Positions 34,860 through 44,342 of a stretch of 64,000 nt of DNA are shown piece by piece. Location: contig CBDBMT010000002.1 of NCBI GenBank assembly GCA_965207585.1, forward strand, positions 248,001-312,000, written 5' to 3'. A program made the translations under genes and the position numbers. The notes below the pieces were generated by a model that saw nothing but the letters and a program-made list of their open reading frames with translations, was not told where the DNA came from and did no database searches. Source of the stretch: Bin87 sp965207585 (lineage in GTDB: Bacteria; Chloroflexota; Dehalococcoidia; Lucifugimonadales; UBA3495). Position 1 is the stretch's first letter. Each line of letters opens with the position of its first letter.

Positions 34860-35865
34860 GCAGAAAGTCCAGCTTGTAGTAAGCGCTGGCTTCGTGCGGT
34901 GTTTCCTTGGTAGTCCAATCAACGGTGACGTTCTCTTGGCACGCGGCGTCGTTGGGCCAGCGCTGGAATATGCCGGTGATGTAGAACTTAGCAGATTGGC
35001 CCTCATAGATGCGGGTTTGTGCCCGGTCGCCACTGCCGAAGATGAACACTTCGGAGGGAAGCGGCCGTTTTTCGCCTTGTTCGGTCCATCCGTCGCCGCT
35101 GCCGTGCAGGCTGTTGATCGTGACGCGCGCGATCTGGAGGTCGGGGTACACGCTGATTTTGCGACTGGGCGACCCGGCGCTTCTCCGTGCATTTTTCTTT
35201 GCCTGTTCTGTGGTCACGATCTGGTAGGGTGGCTTGGTTCGTTCTGGAGTGATATTGACGTCCTTGTATCCGGTGTCGTCCCAGGTCATGCCGGTGATGA
35301 CCAGGTCGAAGGACTCCTTATCCTCGATGACCTTGTCGCCCTTGATCCAGACTTCGGCCAAACCAACGTTTTGTCCTTGTTCGAAGACCACCCGACCGTT
35401 GGTGACGGGCTCGTAGTCCTTGCCATGTTCGGCGCGTTCCTGCGTTTCGTTGTCAACGGTGGAGAAGTACACTGTGTGTTGACCACATGATCGGTTGTCG
35501 CCAATACGGATGGGCACCTGGAGGAGTCGCTTGCCCGGCGGTCCGTCAACTCTGATCTCGGCCTCGGCGATGGTGCGGTAAGTTCCCAGGAAACCCACTT
35601 TGGTTGGGCAGTGCGAGGCAGCTTGCCAATTCCCGGCATGCCATGCAAACTTCCCAGATTGGGTTTTGACGTCGTTTGCGGAGATTTCCGGCGGCTTGTG
35701 AAAGCGATACCTGATGTCGGGGATGCCCCAATGACCGCCGGGTTGTCCGCCGCCTGTGGCCTGAGTCGCCTGTGGCGTCAGGGTCAGGTATGCGCCGACG
35801 CTGACGGCTGCCGCCAGAGCGGCGACGATGACGAGCGCGCTGAGTTTCTTGATCCGTGTCTTCAT
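34855..35865 (-). pseudogene. 5' part of the IS-disrupted secreted Calx-beta protein
   Basis: Starts at the ATG at 35865, preceded by GAGGAGA. A signal peptide or signal anchor (LSALVIVAALAAAVSVGAYL) leads into beta-rich domains with Calx-beta features (AEHGKDYEPVTNGRVVFEQG) and ends inside the next repeat (CQENVTVDWTTKE) where the IS is inserted. Read-through into the IS gives a stop at 34819. It is the first gene of the four-gene secreted cluster. Confidence 0.8.
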
Positions 35866-36409
35866 GATTTCTCCTCTGCGCCGGTGGTGGCCGGCATTGG
35901 TTGGCGGCGTCCGGCTTCGTCTCCTTGTTGAAACTGTGTGGAGCGGAGTTGCCAATGGCATGTTGTATTTTGCGCACCTCCTGTTGGTCTTGGGAGTAAA
36001 TGTAGCGAAACGCGACGTTTGCGGTTTTGCGGTTATGTCCGGTATCGGATGGCGGCGGAATCTGCCGTCAGCTCGTGTCTCCGGTTGTGACGGCCTTTGA
36101 TTTCATTCATGTTCGTCGTCGCGCCAGTGGCGTCAATGTGGTCGGCCCCGGCTGGTATTTCACTGGCTGCCTCCGTCGGTGGTGACGGGAGGCGCTGACA
36201 TAACGTTACGGCATCGGCAGGGCGCGACGCCGTTTTTGGGCGCTCTCCCGGGCATGGGGACGCGGTTTGCGGGGACCGGCGGGGTGTAGGCGGGGAGCGG
36301 GCGACGCTCGGGTGACGGGGCGTCTGAAGCGGTTCACGGCTCCGGTGAGGTGAGGGAACGGCGGTTGGGACGACGTGGTGTTGACTGTGATCAGCGGGTG
36401 GCGCGGTTG
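35866..36409. other. Intergenic region between divergent genes
   Basis: About 540 bases between the leftward secreted cluster and the rightward methyltransferase gene. No gene is supported. It should contain the leftward promoter (AT-richer around 35950-36010); I could not assign -35/-10 elements. Confidence 0.4.
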
Positions 36410-36499
36410 CGCTCCCGGGGCAAAACGGGGGCTGGTCACTACAATCCAGAATGTTGGGAGCCTTCCGCAAGGAAGGGCTGCGCGAGCGTTCTGGAAACC
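36410..36499 (+). promoter_or_regulatory. Upstream regulatory block of the methyltransferase-HNH gene (copy 2)
   Basis: An ungapped match to 3424-3335. TACAAT at 36440-36445 is a -10 candidate. GCCTTCC-gcaa-GGAAGGGC forms a hairpin in the presumed 5' leader, conserved in the other copy with a shorter stem. GTTCTGGAAACC directly precedes the ATG. Confidence 0.6.
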
Positions 36500-38323
36500 A
36501 TGGCCGACAATCCGCTGAATGCCGTCAATCGCGGCGTCTACATCGCCGACAACCTTGATTTCCTCAAGTCGTTGAGTGACGGGTGCGTCGACCTGGTGTG
36601 CATTGACCCGCCGTTCGCCAAGAACGAAACCTTCGGGCGAAAGAACGACAGGTCGCCGGATCCGCTGAAGCCGCCGCTGACGAACGAAGAGCGCATGACG
36701 GAGTTGGCGCTGCTGGGGCGTTGGGGCATTCGCAACGAGGCGGATGCCGAGAAGGCCGGCATTGACTGGCCGGATACTCGCTACAAGGACTTCTGGTCTT
36801 GGGAGGGGGATGTCCACGAGTCTTGGCTGCGGGACATCGAGGACGACCATCCGTCCATTGCCAAGCTGATTGACGTGACCAGAGACATTCACGGCGACGG
36901 CACCGCGGCCTACCTGTGCTACATGGCCGTCAGGCTTTTTGAGATCAAGCGCGTACTGAAGGACACCGGCAGCCTGTACCTGCACTGCGACCACACGGCT
37001 GGTGCCTACTTGCGACAATTGCTGGACGGCGTTTTCGGCCGACGGAATTTCCGCAGTGCGATTTCGTGGGAACGCAATGACGGACGTGGCAAAGGTAGTC
37101 AGCACGCTCCCAAAACATGGGGGGTTCAGACTGACACCATTCTCTACTACGCCAAATCTGACCGAGCCGCGCTGAATCCAAACATCGCAATCAATGCGGA
37201 CGACGCTGAAAGAGATTTCCCACGCGTCGACGCAGCGGGTCGCCGGTACAAGACAGGGATTCCCGTCTTCTGCTCGAAGTCCATGGGCGCCAGACCAAAT
37301 CTATGCTTTGAGTGGCGGGGTTACGCTAATCCGCATCCAAGCGGCTGTCGACTTTCCAAAGAACGATTGGAAGAAGAGTATCAACGCGGCAACGTAGTCA
37401 TTCGGGCAAACGGAAAACTTGAGCGGCGCAAGTACCTCGACGAATACGCAGGCAGACCCGTTGGCGACTTGTGGTTGGGCATTCCAGCCACCAAGGGCAT
37501 TGAACGCACTGGCTACCCTACGCAGAAGCCCGTCGCCCTAGCAGAGCGCATCATCAGGGCATCCTGTCCCGAGGACGGCGTCGTACTCGACTGCTTCGCC
37601 GGCTGCGCTTACGTGGCCATCGCTGCTGAGCGCTTGGGCCGCAACTGGGTCGACTGCGACATCAATCCCCGCGCTTGGACGGTCTTCAAGCGGCAGTTCA
37701 GCAAGCCCAAACTTGCCCTGCTGACGTGTGCCGAGCCCATGCCGGCTCTTGGTCAGCAGCGACCGCTACAGGCGAACTCTGTCACCGTGCACGGGCCGTG
37801 CGAGTTGCCGAAGGATACGATTCGTACTGAGAACGTGCCGCGGCCATTGCCGCCGCCCAAACCTGTTACCTACAAGCGGCGAACTAGCATCATTTCGCCG
37901 CAGCGGATGCTGGAGTTCCTCTTGGATTTGTCGGACTACACCGCTTGGTGTTGTGGCTTCGCCAACCGTAAGCCCAGTGGTGAAGTCGTGCGTACGGCGA
38001 ACAATTTTCACCTTGACCACCTGGACCCCAAGTCCAAAGACGGTTCCGACGAGATCTTTAACCGGGCCCCGTTGTGCCCGCATCACAACGTTCACAAGAA
38101 CGTGCGTCGCGTTCACCTTGATGACTACCGTCGGGAGATTGCCGCTGCTGGCGAACTGCTGGTGGACGGTGTTGACGACTTGGTCCACCTGGCCTGGGCC
38201 AGGGATCAGGTGATGGACTTCTGGGCCCAGGAACGCATGAAGTTCCCGCCCCAAGTTGACTTGCAAGGGCGATCGCACTTGGTGCGGCCCGGTGGGCGGC
38301 GGCGTTCCGGCGGCGGAACGTAG
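36500..38323 (+). CDS. DNA methyltransferase fused to HNH endonuclease domain (607 aa)
   Basis: Residues 1 to about 410 are an N4-cytosine/N6-adenine methyltransferase of the beta arrangement: catalytic VCIDPPFAKNE at about 34-44 first, and GYPTQKPVALAERII then LDCFAGCAYVAIAAERLG (SAM binding) at about 340-375. Residues about 460-545 are an HNH nuclease-like domain with W-C-C, FHLDHLDPKSKDGSDEIFN and LCPHHNVHK, giving His, Asn and His ligand/catalytic positions. The fusion could act as a self-contained restriction-modification enzyme or as a modification-guided nuclease. The ATG at 36500 is chosen because the matching gene remnant at 2693 begins its similarity there. Four same-strand genes follow. 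Confidence 0.85.
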   Translation: MADNPLNAVNRGVYIADNLDFLKSLSDGCVDLVCIDPPFAKNETFGRKNDRSPDPLKPPLTNEERMTELALLGRWGIRNEADAEKAGIDWPDTRYKDFWSWEGDVHESWLRDIEDDHPSIAKLIDVTRDIHGDGTAAYLCYMAVRLFEIKRVLKDTGSLYLHCDHTAGAYLRQLLDGVFGRRNFRSAISWERNDGRGKGSQHAPKTWGVQTDTILYYAKSDRAALNPNIAINADDAERDFPRVDAAGRRYKTGIPVFCSKSMGARPNLCFEWRGYANPHPSGCRLSKERLEEEYQRGNVVIRANGKLERRKYLDEYAGRPVGDLWLGIPATKGIERTGYPTQKPVALAERIIRASCPEDGVVLDCFAGCAYVAIAAERLGRNWVDCDINPRAWTVFKRQFSKPKLALLTCAEPMPALGQQRPLQANSVTVHGPCELPKDTIRTENVPRPLPPPKPVTYKRRTSIISPQRMLEFLLDLSDYTAWCCGFANRKPSGEVVRTANNFHLDHLDPKSKDGSDEIFNRAPLCPHHNVHKNVRRVHLDDYRREIAAAGELLVDGVDDLVHLAWARDQVMDFWAQERMKFPPQVDLQGRSHLVRPGGRRRSGGGT

Positions 38324-38324
38324 G

Positions 38325-38744
38325 ATGCGTTCTATGACGAAAGGGAAGTCTGTGCTCACGCCCTGCGAAATCCGTAAGGTGCGGATTGCCATGCTCGAGA
38401 TGGTATTCGACACTTCCAGTTCAGGCGTTGACCTGACGGTTGATTTGTGCAAGGCAGAGTGGCGTGGGACTTTTCCAGCGGATGATGGCTACTGGCTTAC
38501 TTCCCTTATGTCTGAGATGATGGTCAAGGGCTACGTTACGCCCAAGGCGTGGCTGGATGGCGGTGTTCCTGACGGCGGCGGCGGTTGGGACGGCATCACG
38601 TGGGCGGGAGTGGAGCATCTTCACGAGTTGAAACACCCTGTCCGTGTTTGGATGTTTCGTAACTGGTTCCCGTTGTCGGTAGCCATTGTAACCTTTCTGG
38701 TTAGTTTGGTCGGTTTCGTGGTTCCGTTGGTTGTCGCATCGTAG
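38325..38744 (+). CDS. DUF2513-like protein with C-terminal membrane helix (139 aa)
   Basis: The ATG at 38325 directly follows the methyltransferase stop. The N-terminal part (MLEMVFDTSSSGVDL..., LMSEMMVKGYVTP, ITWAGVEHLHEL) follows the winged-helix-like DUF2513 pattern seen also at 39973. The last 30 residues are a strong hydrophobic helix. It may be a membrane-tethered partner of the nuclease genes around it. Confidence 0.6.
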   Translation: MRSMTKGKSVLTPCEIRKVRIAMLEMVFDTSSSGVDLTVDLCKAEWRGTFPADDGYWLTSLMSEMMVKGYVTPKAWLDGGVPDGGGGWDGITWAGVEHLHELKHPVRVWMFRNWFPLSVAIVTFLVSLVGFVVPLVVAS

Positions 38745-38789
38745 TGGAGAACGGTTCTGGGGGCCTGAGCATGTGGAGGAACGGACATC

Positions 38790-39896
38790 ATGCCGCTTGA
38801 CGACTTGGTTGGCGTCATCGGGACGCTGCAGAGCCGTATCTGCGCCCACGGGCCCGCGCTGCGGGAGAATGAGACCCGCACACGCATGGCGCTGTGCGAC
38901 CCGCTGTTGCGCGTGCTGGGCTGGGATGTCTCTGATCCTGGCCTCGTGATGCCTGAGTACAACGTCTCCGGTCGTCGCGCGGACTACGCTCTGTTGTGGC
39001 CCGACGGCCAGCCGGTCGCCACCGTAGAGGCGAAGAAACTGGGCGCGTCCTTGGAGGCGCACCGGATGCAGATGCTCAACTACTCGAACGCTTCGGGCGT
39101 GGAGTACGCTGGTCTGACGGACGGCGACCGTTGGGAGCTGTACGAGGTCTTCAAGCGGGGCCAGCTCGAGGAGCGCCGCATCCTCGATGTGTCACTGTCC
39201 GAAATGGCGGCCCACGAGTGCGCGTTGCGGCTGTTGCTGCTGTGGCGGCCTAACCTCGAATCCGGCAAGCCGGTGGTTGCGAATGAGCCGGCGTTCGGCG
39301 GTGGTGTGTGGGCTGAGTTCAGGTCTGAAACTCCGGAGGAACTGCCTGCTGATCTTGACGCCAAGATCCGCTCTCTGCGGGTTGCTGGTCGCACTCACCG
39401 GCAGATCTGCGGAGCCCTCGGCGTGAGCAAGGGGCGGGTGGCGCGCGCTCTGGGTTCCACGCCAGTTGCGGGCGGAGCGAAATCCGACGTGCCGCCCGTG
39501 TCGGGAAGTTGGGTTTCTCTGGCGGAGTATGACCCGCCTAGCGGCAGCGTTCCACCGTCGCTGATCCGTTTTCCCAATGAGGAGACGCAAGGTCTCAATC
39601 GCTGGTGCGACGTCTTGGTTTCAGTTGCTGAGTGGCTCAGTGCCACCGGCCAGCTCACGGTTTCCAACACGCCAGTCGTGGCTAGTCGTCCTGGGACTTA
39701 CATCGTCCACAATCAACCGGTGCATCCCACTGGGAAAGCGTTTTTCCAGCACCGTACGGTTGATGGCGGCCGCTTGGTTGTCAACATCCACGGCACTTCC
39801 GTCCATTTGCGAAGTAGAGCTCGCCAGTTGCTCGCGCACTGCGGCGTCGGTGCTGACGCCGTGTACTTGCAAGTTGGGTCGTCAGCCGGTGGCTGA
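38790..39896 (+). CDS. HsdR_N-type nuclease domain protein with HTH (368 aa)
   Basis: About residues 20-140 match the type I restriction R-subunit N-terminal (PD-(D/E)xK) fold: ETRTRMALCDPLLRVLGWDV, then RRADYALL and VATVEAKKLG, with Asp65, Glu80 and Lys82 as the putative metal/catalytic set. About residues 200-225 (RSLRVAGRTHRQICGALGVS) are a helix-turn-helix like that of resolvases. The C-terminal 100 residues are unassigned. GGAGG precedes the ATG. No helicase domain is attached, so it is not a full HsdR. Confidence 0.75.
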   Translation: MPLDDLVGVIGTLQSRICAHGPALRENETRTRMALCDPLLRVLGWDVSDPGLVMPEYNVSGRRADYALLWPDGQPVATVEAKKLGASLEAHRMQMLNYSNASGVEYAGLTDGDRWELYEVFKRGQLEERRILDVSLSEMAAHECALRLLLLWRPNLESGKPVVANEPAFGGGVWAEFRSETPEELPADLDAKIRSLRVAGRTHRQICGALGVSKGRVARALGSTPVAGGAKSDVPPVSGSWVSLAEYDPPSGSVPPSLIRFPNEETQGLNRWCDVLVSVAEWLSATGQLTVSNTPVVASRPGTYIVHNQPVHPTGKAFFQHRTVDGGRLVVNIHGTSVHLRSRARQLLAHCGVGADAVYLQVGSSAGG

Positions 39897-39972
39897 CGTG
39901 GGACCCGCAACTGCGGTAGCTGCGGATCTGACCCCGCAGAGGCGGCGAAGGCAGTCAACATGACGTGGAGGC

Positions 39973-40341
39973 ATGATGATTTTCGACATCGATACCGCGG
40001 TTCGTATTGGCGAGGTGCTGCGTGGGCAGGAGCGGGTGGTTGGAGTCGTCAACTACTCGGTCATTGACTCTTTGGACGATGTCCGCACCAAGCGCCAGCT
40101 TTTGCTGGGTCACCTCAGGATGATGGAAGACGCAGGTTGGGTAACGGATGTAGGTACGTACAATATCGCGGGTGATTTTCAGGCTCGACTGACGTATGGC
40201 GGTCAGCTGTGGCTGGACGTGGTTCAGGATGAAAGCCTGTTGCAGCGGGTGCGCGATGTCGTGACGGAGTTTGGCCTTGTTGCCGCGAACAGCGTTGTGG
40301 TCGAGGTCATTAAGTCAATCGCGTCTAGGGTCGGTCAGTAA
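39973..40341 (+). CDS. DUF2513 family protein (122 aa)
   Basis: Has the DUF2513 layout: an N-terminal helix, LLGHLRMMEDAGWVTDVG and the LTYGGQLWLDVVQDE wing, then a C-terminal helical tail. GGAGG lies before the tandem ATG codons. It is the last gene of the methyltransferase/HsdR_N cluster. The family's function is unknown; it recurs in accessory and defence regions. Confidence 0.65.
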   Translation: MMIFDIDTAVRIGEVLRGQERVVGVVNYSVIDSLDDVRTKRQLLLGHLRMMEDAGWVTDVGTYNIAGDFQARLTYGGQLWLDVVQDESLLQRVRDVVTEFGLVAANSVVVEVIKSIASRVGQ

Positions 40342-40385
40342 TGGCTGACCAGATCGCGGAGAAGTGCATCAGGTGTTCTGGCGGC

Positions 40386-40634
40386 TTAGGCGGCTTCTAC
40401 TCTTTGCAGGTAGAGAACCCTTTGGTTCCGCCAAAGCGGGTCTTGCTCAGTAACTTCCGCACAGTGGAAGCGGTAACGCTTGCCGACCTGTAGGCCGTCC
40501 AAACTGGGACCACTTGGGGCAGTCTTGCCGGTTTTCATACCGCTGTCGGTGAGAAGGCTCCATTTACCTTTGCCGTGGTCAGCAAGCTCAACTTGTCCGG
40601 TGAGCGTGCTGATCACATTGCTCGGCAGCATCAT
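40386..40634 (-). CDS. Small hypothetical, possibly OB-like protein (82 aa)
   Basis: A compact, beta-rich sequence (GQVELADHGKGKWSLL, GLQVGKRYRFHCAEV, QRVLYLQRVE) convergent with the DUF2513 gene. The start is uncertain; the frame is open to 40772 and none of the methionines has a convincing ribosome-binding site. The family is not recognised. Confidence 0.4.
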   Translation of the reverse strand: MMLPSNVISTLTGQVELADHGKGKWSLLTDSGMKTGKTAPSGPSLDGLQVGKRYRFHCAEVTEQDPLWRNQRVLYLQRVEAA

Positions 40635-41055
40635 CTTTGTCGTGGCCTTTGGTGCTATGCTCATCACCGGTGCCGCATTGGCAGGTATCGCGACACTATC
40701 TTGACGGCGTAGAAACGTTGCTGAACTGCCCTTCCGGCTGCCTTGCTTTTTAGAACACTGCCCCGCCCACACCGCGTCGGTGGGGTGGTAGATCCATTGG
40801 TGACGTCGATTGCCTTGTTGGATGCCGAGAGTGGGTTGTGCTCTGTAGGCGATGTGGCCTTGTGGGGCTGAGGATGGCCTTGTTGCATAGGTCAGTCTGC
40901 TGGCTGTTGTGCATCCCCTGTCACCGTGAGGGTAGTTTGCTTTATGCTATGATGCTCGACAGCCGATTGTCAGTTTCTCCGCATTCACAGAGGTCTAACT
41001 GGTAAGGCTGGATCAAATAATGTCCCCGCACCAATCGATCAGGAGAGAATCGACC
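40635..41055. other. Intergenic region with a possible promoter
   Basis: No supported gene. TATGAT at 40948-40953 is a -10 candidate for the gene starting at 41056, without a clear -35 at the right distance. AGGAGAG lies just before 41056. Confidence 0.35.
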
Positions 41056-41445
41056 ATGACCACGTCACAGTATCCAACGCAGCGGATGCGGGAAGCCGAT
41101 AAAGCAATTGCAGCCATCGAGATGGCAACGATTAACCAGAACAGCGAAAGAGCTGGCCTCGTCGCCAACACACCGGGCAGCTGCCCGGCATACATCTCGG
41201 CCAATGCCCGCCAAGTCGCGCGTGATGCCCGCGAACTGGCGGAGCAGATCCACAATAACGCTGAAGAATACGTGCTAACGCCACTACTGGCCGCCCTGAC
41301 CGCCGCTGTACTGCGACATCAAGCAAACGTGCTCGATGAAGAAGTCAGCGACTTCGAGATTGAACTCGACCGCAGTACGGAAGCACTCAACGACATGAAA
41401 GAAGAGTCCGACTACTACATGAGAAACATTCACTTCAACTCGTAG
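41056..41445 (+). CDS. Hypothetical helical protein (129 aa)
   Basis: Starts at the ATG at 41056 with AGGAGAG upstream. Almost entirely helical (ARQVARDARELAEQIHNNAEE, then a hydrophobic stretch LLAALTAAVL, then an acidic helix). No family is recognised. It is alone on the plus strand between minus-strand genes. Confidence 0.55.
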   Translation: MTTSQYPTQRMREADKAIAAIEMATINQNSERAGLVANTPGSCPAYISANARQVARDARELAEQIHNNAEEYVLTPLLAALTAAVLRHQANVLDEEVSDFEIELDRSTEALNDMKEESDYYMRNIHFNS

Positions 41446-41540
41446 CTCTAACAGGTCCTTTCCCATGTTGGGGTGCCTGAAAACGCGAGAACGGTGGCGC
41501 AGGGTACCGTTCTGGTGGTGGTTTGGAAACGTAGCCTCTG

Positions 41541-41819
41541 CTACCGGCGGAGGTTGGGCCGTCTGTTGAGGATGTTCGTTTGGATCACGACGTCGTTTGG
41601 CGAAGGTGTGCGTGGTCTGCTTGGGTTCCCTGGTGGGTTGATGTGCATTCCTTCTCGTAGGGCCTTCTTTACGCCGTACGGGTCGTTGTCGATGACACGC
41701 CCGTGGTGACCTCCGACGGTAGTCTCTTGGCCTCTTGTGGGGTCGGCCCCGTCGTCTGGCGGTCCAGTCACGATTTGGAAACCACCGATGTAGTTGCTGT
41801 GGTCGTGGGGATGCTTCAT
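41541..41819 (-). CDS. Hypothetical His/Pro-rich protein (92 aa)
   Basis: The ATG at 41819 follows AGGAGC. A polar, probably disordered protein with no recognised domain. It lies downstream of the helicase fragment in the same direction. Confidence 0.45.
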   Translation of the reverse strand: MKHPHDHSNYIGGFQIVTGPPDDGADPTRGQETTVGGHHGRVIDNDPYGVKKALREGMHINPPGNPSRPRTPSPNDVVIQTNILNRRPNLRR

Positions 41820-41915
41820 GTCGTTGCTCCTGGAACGGGTTTGAAAATCTCCCTGCTCGGAATTTAACCCATCTGCGGCAGATTCTGCTTGGTCAAGTTG
41901 CCTCAGATTGAATGA

Positions 41916-42233
41916 TCAGGGACTGGCTTGATCGTATATTGCCTGGCGCAGTTGTCCGATGCGGTTGATGCGGCCGGCGTGCTGTTCCAGTGTCATCGGG
42001 TTCCACGTGATGTCGTAATTGACGACGGCGGAGCAGAATTGCAGGTTCAGCGATTCCGACGCCGTCTTGGTGCAGAGCAGGATGCCGGCCGGCTGTTTGC
42101 GGAATTTCTCCAGACGTAGGGTGCGGTCGTATCGGATGGCTTGTTCCAGCAAGGGCTCGTAGAGTCCTTTGACCAAGTCCGGGCAGTTGCTGTGGTCGTA
42201 GACTGGCTGGAGGTTGAGTTCGGTTAGGGGCAT
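41916..42233 (-). pseudogene. Helicase C-terminal fragment (SNF2/DEAD-type)
   Basis: Encodes a superfamily II motif V-VI segment: GILLCTKTASESLNLQFCSAV, then YDITWNPMTLEQHAGRINRIGQ. It closely follows the 'EGLNLQFC..LVNYDLPWNP...IGRIDRIGQ' pattern of Snf2-like defence helicases. The Walker motifs and almost all of the helicase are absent, and it ends soon after motif VI. It is a remnant. Confidence 0.75.
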
Positions 42234-42251
42234 GGGTCTCTTGGGAATTTC

Positions 42252-42689
42252 CTACGTTTGCTCGGTGTCGGACATTGGTGGAGGTTCCTCAGGGTTCTGA
42301 CGAGTGATATCTACTAGCTCGCTCCAATCGCTATCGGTAGTCGGTTCTGTGGGACTTGGAACATCCGGGTGGTCATCATCCAGCGTGCGGAATTCGGCAT
42401 GTTGGGAGTCTTTGGTTTGTTCTACGGACATCTGGACTTGTTCGTGCCCCTGCGGTGGGTTGTATTGAGTCAACGCCATGTGCAAAGCCAGCATCAGTGT
42501 GGGGATCAGGCTGGCTGCACCCATCGCCAATTTTAGGCACTGTGCGATGTAGTAGAACCACCATTTCCGGTTGGACGTTGGTGCTGGGCAGTGTTGTGGA
42601 TTTTTGGCGGACAATAATCGTGTTCCGTGGATGTTTCTGCGCCGCCAACGTTCGCGGGAGTGTGACCTTGAGAGGTTGAGGATGTCCAT
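42252..42689 (-). CDS. Hypothetical single-helix membrane protein (145 aa)
   Basis: A basic N-terminus, a hydrophobic segment (CLKLAMGAASLIPTLMLALHM, about residues 50-70) and an acidic, disordered tail. It sits between two defence-gene fragments. No family is recognised. Confidence 0.45.
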   Translation of the reverse strand: MDILNLSRSHSRERWRRRNIHGTRLLSAKNPQHCPAPTSNRKWWFYYIAQCLKLAMGAASLIPTLMLALHMALTQYNPPQGHEQVQMSVEQTKDSQHAEFRTLDDDHPDVPSPTEPTTDSDWSELVDITRQNPEEPPPMSDTEQT

Positions 42690-42779
42690 TGCGTTGAATT
42701 CTTCGGTCCTTCTCCAGAAGGAGAAGTTGCCCCGTGTGTCGCGTTGAGGTCTGGATTAATTTCGTTTGGCGGCGGTGCA

Positions 42780-43610
42780 TTAGAGGAACGCCATTTGTAC
42801 CGCTGTAACCGGCGGTTCCGCGCTGTACAGTGCCTGCCAAAGGTTGCGTTGGGCCTGATGGTGGTCGTGACCGGGCTTGGTGGTTCTCACCAGTGCTTCC
42901 AGCGTAGCACGGAACTGACTGTCCTCGGGGTTGTACAGATGTCGCGTCAGCCAGTCCTTGGCGTCGATGGTGTTGCGGCGGTCGGCGATAGCGACGGCGG
43001 TTTGGACGGCGTCCAGCGTCGTTGACGCGGCGATGTCGTCGCGGATGCTGCGGGCGGCCATGCGGTCGTGGGCGCTGAGCATCGTCACTTTGTCGGCGTT
43101 GAAGTTGAGGACGCGGCGGGTGTCTGGATCGTTCTTCACGAGGCTGACTCCGATGGCGCGAGCCAGCAGGTTGGCCTCGTCGAACAGCAGCATGTCGCCT
43201 TCGGTGGCGTCCTTGGCCAGCACGTAGAACTTCGTGGCTGGGTCCGTGGGGTTGTCGGTCCATTCCCGATTGATTGCTTGGGCGCGGTGTCGGCTAACCT
43301 CGCGGTGAGCCACTTGGGGCGCGTCGGTGGGCTTAACGATGAATGGAGCCTCCGGGCGGTCTGGGTTGGCGCTCTTGTGCTGGGTGCCCCAGTTTTCGCT
43401 GATGACACGCAGGGCGGGGCCGAAGGCACTGAGGTACAGGTCGATTGGCTTCAGGTCGTCCTGGCTCAGGTTTTCCCTGATGTCGTGCCGCACGGCTTGG
43501 GCGATGAGCTGCTCGACCTCGTGCCAAGAGGTACTGAAATGCGAAAACGGCGCCCTGTGGCGCCGCTGTGCTGAGGTCTGGGTCGGTGGTGGCCGACGGG
43601 TTTGTTGCAA
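42780..43610 (-). pseudogene. C-terminal fragment of a DUF1156-type methyltransferase
   Basis: Residues about 30-75 contain DLYLSAFGPALRVIS and residues 115-160 DPATKFYVLAKDATEGDMLLFDEANLLARAIGV, followed by an I-D-A segment and L-W-Q-A-L-Y. These resemble the C-terminal region of large DUF1156 methyltransferases that pair with DUF499 ATPases. No methyltransferase motifs are present. It could still be expressed as a truncated protein. Confidence 0.55.
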
Positions 43611-43614
43611 GTGC

Positions 43615-44342
43615 TCAGCTTGGTTGGCCGTCGCGCTCGGAGCGCAGCATTGCTGGCGTCAGGACGCGTACGTTCATCTCCCTTGCCTGTCGTTGCTGGG
43701 TGGGATGGACGTTCACGCCGATGACGGCGGCGATGGCATTCTCGCCGGTGGCGGCGGCCACGGTGGCGGCGCGTTCGTGTGCACGCTGGAGATGTCGCTT
43801 AGGTTGACGGTCTGGGAAACCTCAAACACACCGTGCACGTACTTTCGGTCACCGGTCCGGCGGGTTCGGATGATGATGTCGGCGACCAGCACGTTGTCGG
43901 CCTGTTCCTCGGTGATGAGTCCCTGTTCCTCGGCGGTCTCGATGTACTCCGTGAATTGCGGCGCGGTGTCGCGGCCGCGGGCCAGCAGTATCCGCCCCCT
44001 GGTGAGGTCGAGTTCGTCCTTGGCGATGTTCAGGATGCTGTCTCTGGCCCGTCGTTCCAGGTCGCTGCCTTTCAGTGCCGCTACGTCGGTCTCGAGGTTG
44101 TTCAACCGGCGGTTGGTCTCGATGGCTTGTTCTTCCAGTACGGTCAGCCGGCGGTGGGTCTCCTTGGCGAATGCCTCGAAGTTCGCGCTGAGTTCGGCGA
44201 CTACCTGCACGAGCTCGGCGAAGCGTTCCGGTAGTTGCGCCAGTTCGGGGGACAGCAGCCGGTTCCTGACTTCCGCCAGGAACTGCGGGTCGGTGTCGAG
44301 CGCTTGGAGAAAGCGTTCCTTTTCCTGTTGGTTCAGCGTCAT
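43615..44342 (-). pseudogene. Frameshifted paralogue of the coiled-coil/nuclease-like protein
   Basis: The first part (to about residue 185) matches the 16383-17231 protein: LPERFAELVQVVAELSANFEAFA, then the NRRLNNLETDVAALKG coiled coil and a C-terminal domain with VFEVSQTVN. The frame then drifts into Pro-rich sequence and stops at 43713. Another minus frame, open from about 43800 to a TGA at 43615, encodes AHERAATVAAATGENAIAAV, which matches the paralogue's C-terminus. One indel near 43800 therefore breaks the gene, or it is a sequencing error. Confidence 0.7.

Noticed and set aside
36206..37105. A 299-codon minus-strand frame over the methyltransferase
   Set aside because: Antisense to the gene with the DPPF motif and conserved start; no independent support.
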